Source: CAVIQK01 sp963644945
Lineage (GTDB): Bacteria; Bacillota; Clostridia; Christensenellales; DTU072
Reading direction: 5' to 3'
Assembly (NCBI GenBank): GCA_963644945.1
Contig: CAVIQK010000021.1
Span: 1-6,669 of the forward strand
DNA: 6,669 nucleotides
Part shown: positions 5,943-6,669 of the stretch, piece after piece
Layout: each line of letters begins with the position of its first letter
How positions within the stretch are numbered: the stretch's first letter is position 1
Position numbers and translations under genes: made by a program
The notes under the pieces: model-generated
What the model was told of the DNA's origin: nothing
What the model saw: the letters and a program-made list of their open reading frames with translations, nothing else
Databases searched by the model: none

Positions 5943-6467
5943 TTATGCAACGGCAGGAGCGATTAATAAGCAGTCGAGAACTTTTTTGGGCATCCTTAGC
6001 GGGAGGATAACAGCCTCGTCACCGTCAATAGAGAAGTACAGGACTTTGTTATCTTTCCCTTTTATGTACGCCGCCACCCCGGCACAAGAAGGTTTGTCGC
6101 AGAAGCATTTTGCGATTTCGAGGACATATTTGGCATCGACATAGAAGTCGTCACCGAGTTTAACCACAGCTGTCTTTTTGACTTTTTTTGCCTCGTCGAT
6201 AACCGAACGGACCTTGCCTAAATCGATTACGATTTCGGTTTCGGTATAGGAGTTGATTAGGTCGTCGAATATGCGAGTGAACGGCAGCCCCTTGCAAGTC
6301 GGAGCGCCTTCGATTGCGACGTCGGTTCGGAACGCATAGTATCCGTTTGTGATGTAGTAGTGACCGTCGTCGAAAAACATCCCTCCGATTTTGTCAGACC
6401 GACATTCTTTTGCTGCCGATTTTTGGCATTTGGTTGCGAGTGCGATACGTGATTTGATTTTGCTCAT
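5943..6467 (-). CDS. Sliding-clamp-like protein (possible, replication-associated)
   Basis: This 174-aa protein on the minus strand converges on the portal gene. Residues 100-160 resemble the last domain of bacterial beta clamps: a D-D-F-Y-V-D-A-K-Y-V-L-E-I-A strand-helix segment (106-119), then VLYFSIDGDEAVILPLRM (142-159), like the DnaN ending in V-M-P-M-R-L. The N-terminal part has KIGGMFFDDGHYYITNGYYAFR (26-47), suggesting beta strands of a clamp-type repeat. At 174 aa it is about half of DnaN (around 366 aa), so it could only be one or two clamp domains, possibly a DNA polymerase accessory factor. Clamp relationship is inference from these motifs. ATG at 6467 has AAAGGAGA at 6482-6475, and a promoter lies upstream. 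Coding is clear: strong start signals, promoter and a terminator at the end. No membrane or signal segments are present. Confidence 0.85.
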   Translation of the reverse strand: MSKIKSRIALATKCQKSAAKECRSDKIGGMFFDDGHYYITNGYYAFRTDVAIEGAPTCKGLPFTRIFDDLINSYTETEIVIDLGKVRSVIDEAKKVKKTAVVKLGDDFYVDAKYVLEIAKCFCDKPSCAGVAAYIKGKDNKVLYFSIDGDEAVILPLRMPKKVLDCLLIAPAVA

Positions 6468-6498
6468 AAGCGAGTCTCCTTTGTATTTGATTAACTAT

Positions 6499-6527
6499 AT
6501 ATTACACCTACCGTTTTTATTTGTCAA
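6499..6527 (-). promoter_or_regulatory. Promoter of the minus-strand clamp-like gene
   Basis: Read on the minus strand, TTGACA (6527-6522, six of six) is followed after 17 bases by TAATAT (6504-6499, four of six), with GTG abutting the -10 box. Its downstream half (CGGTAGGTGTAATATAT) resembles that of the promoter at 2718-2746 (CGGTGTGGTAAGATATAT). A leader of about 25 bases then carries the ribosome binding site. Confidence 0.7.
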
Positions 6528-6555
6528 CGATTTTATGCAATTTTTTTTATACCAA

Positions 6556-6587
6556 TTTTGATATAACGATATATAAGTTTTGATATA
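6556..6587. repeat. TTTTGATATA direct repeat, 22 bases apart
   Basis: The 10-mer TTTTGATATA occurs at 6556-6565 and 6578-6587. The 22-base period is about two helical turns, placing both copies on one face of the DNA. They lie 29 bases and more upstream of the minus-strand promoter's -35 box, in an AT-rich stretch that also contains a run of eight or more T (6541-6548). An operator, activator site or origin-type iteron pair is possible; the sequence does not decide. No gene is visible in 6468-6669. Confidence 0.5.
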
Positions 6588-6636
6588 CCCACCCACCTAA
6601 GCACGGTATAAACAAGAAAAGTCAGTTTAGACTATA

Positions 6637-6666
6637 ATAAGGTACGTGTGCGTGCGCGTTCCTTAT
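6637..6666. repeat. Inverted repeat with alternating purine-pyrimidine loop
   Basis: ATAAGGTACG (6637-6646) can pair with CGTTCCTTAT (6657-6666), nine of ten positions, around a 10-base loop (TGTGCGTGCG). The right stem arm, loop and left arm include a 17-base alternating purine-pyrimidine run at 6643-6659. There is no T-tract before the window ends, so it is not clearly a terminator. A TATAAT box overlaps its left edge (6633-6638) and another ends the window (6664-6669), so it may belong to the control region of the next gene. Confidence 0.45.
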
Positions 6667-6669
6667 AAT

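Noticed and set aside
1..6669. CRISPR array, rRNA, tRNA genes or insertion sequence
   Set aside because: No regularly spaced repeats, cloverleaf, rRNA-like sequence, transposase or terminal inverted repeats were found on either strand.

Overview
The window looks like part of a tailed double-stranded DNA phage genome (free phage or prophage), most likely of a low-to-moderate-GC Gram-positive host of the Firmicutes type. Three things point that way. Strong AGGAG-type ribosome binding sites precede nearly every gene. Sigma70/sigmaA-type promoters are present. The portal and large-terminase sequences resemble those of Bacillota siphophage-like viruses. A run of exactly 10 N (3138-3147) suggests a scaffolded, probably metagenomic, assembly. 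TAA, TAG and TGA are all used as stops, so the code appears standard. Host assignment is inference.

Layout. 1-102: leader with two imperfect direct repeats, each ending in a small dyad, and a TATAAT box. 103-585: unrecognised 160-aa protein. 586-2112: large terminase (ATPase plus nuclease), directly abutting the previous gene. 2177-2695: 172-aa protein with an N-terminal AP2-like DNA-binding domain. 2798-3191: unrecognised protein of about 125 aa, interrupted by the N gap. 3258-3698: probable small terminase with its own near-consensus promoter. 3695-4279: unrecognised 194-aa protein, start overlapping the previous stop as ATGA. 4270-5898: portal protein, overlapping the preceding gene by 10 bases. 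5901-5931: hairpin terminator able to work in both directions. 5943-6467, minus strand: 174-aa protein whose C-terminal half resembles the last domain of a sliding clamp. 6468-6669: its promoter plus AT-rich repeats and an inverted repeat.

How the genes work together. The two terminases and the portal form the DNA-packaging motor: the small subunit recognises viral DNA, the large subunit pumps and cuts it, and the portal is the channel in the head. The order is unusual: TerL comes first, TerS about 1.1 kb downstream, with two other genes between them that seem to have their own promoters. The opposing clamp-like gene suggests that the packaging module meets a replication-type module at the 5.9 kb terminator.

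Most striking features. (1) Base composition flips abruptly at about 3695. Plus-strand coding sequence is pyrimidine- and C-rich before that point and purine- and G-rich after it, although the genes at the junction overlap by four bases. The opposing clamp-like gene keeps the plus strand G-rich, so the flip looks like a strand-level skew switch rather than only a change of codon preference. (2) The AP2-like and neighbouring genes are so pyrimidine-rich that their protein composition is distorted. (3) The 10-N gap may be artificial: merging a 6-base overlap of its flanks restores one reading frame.
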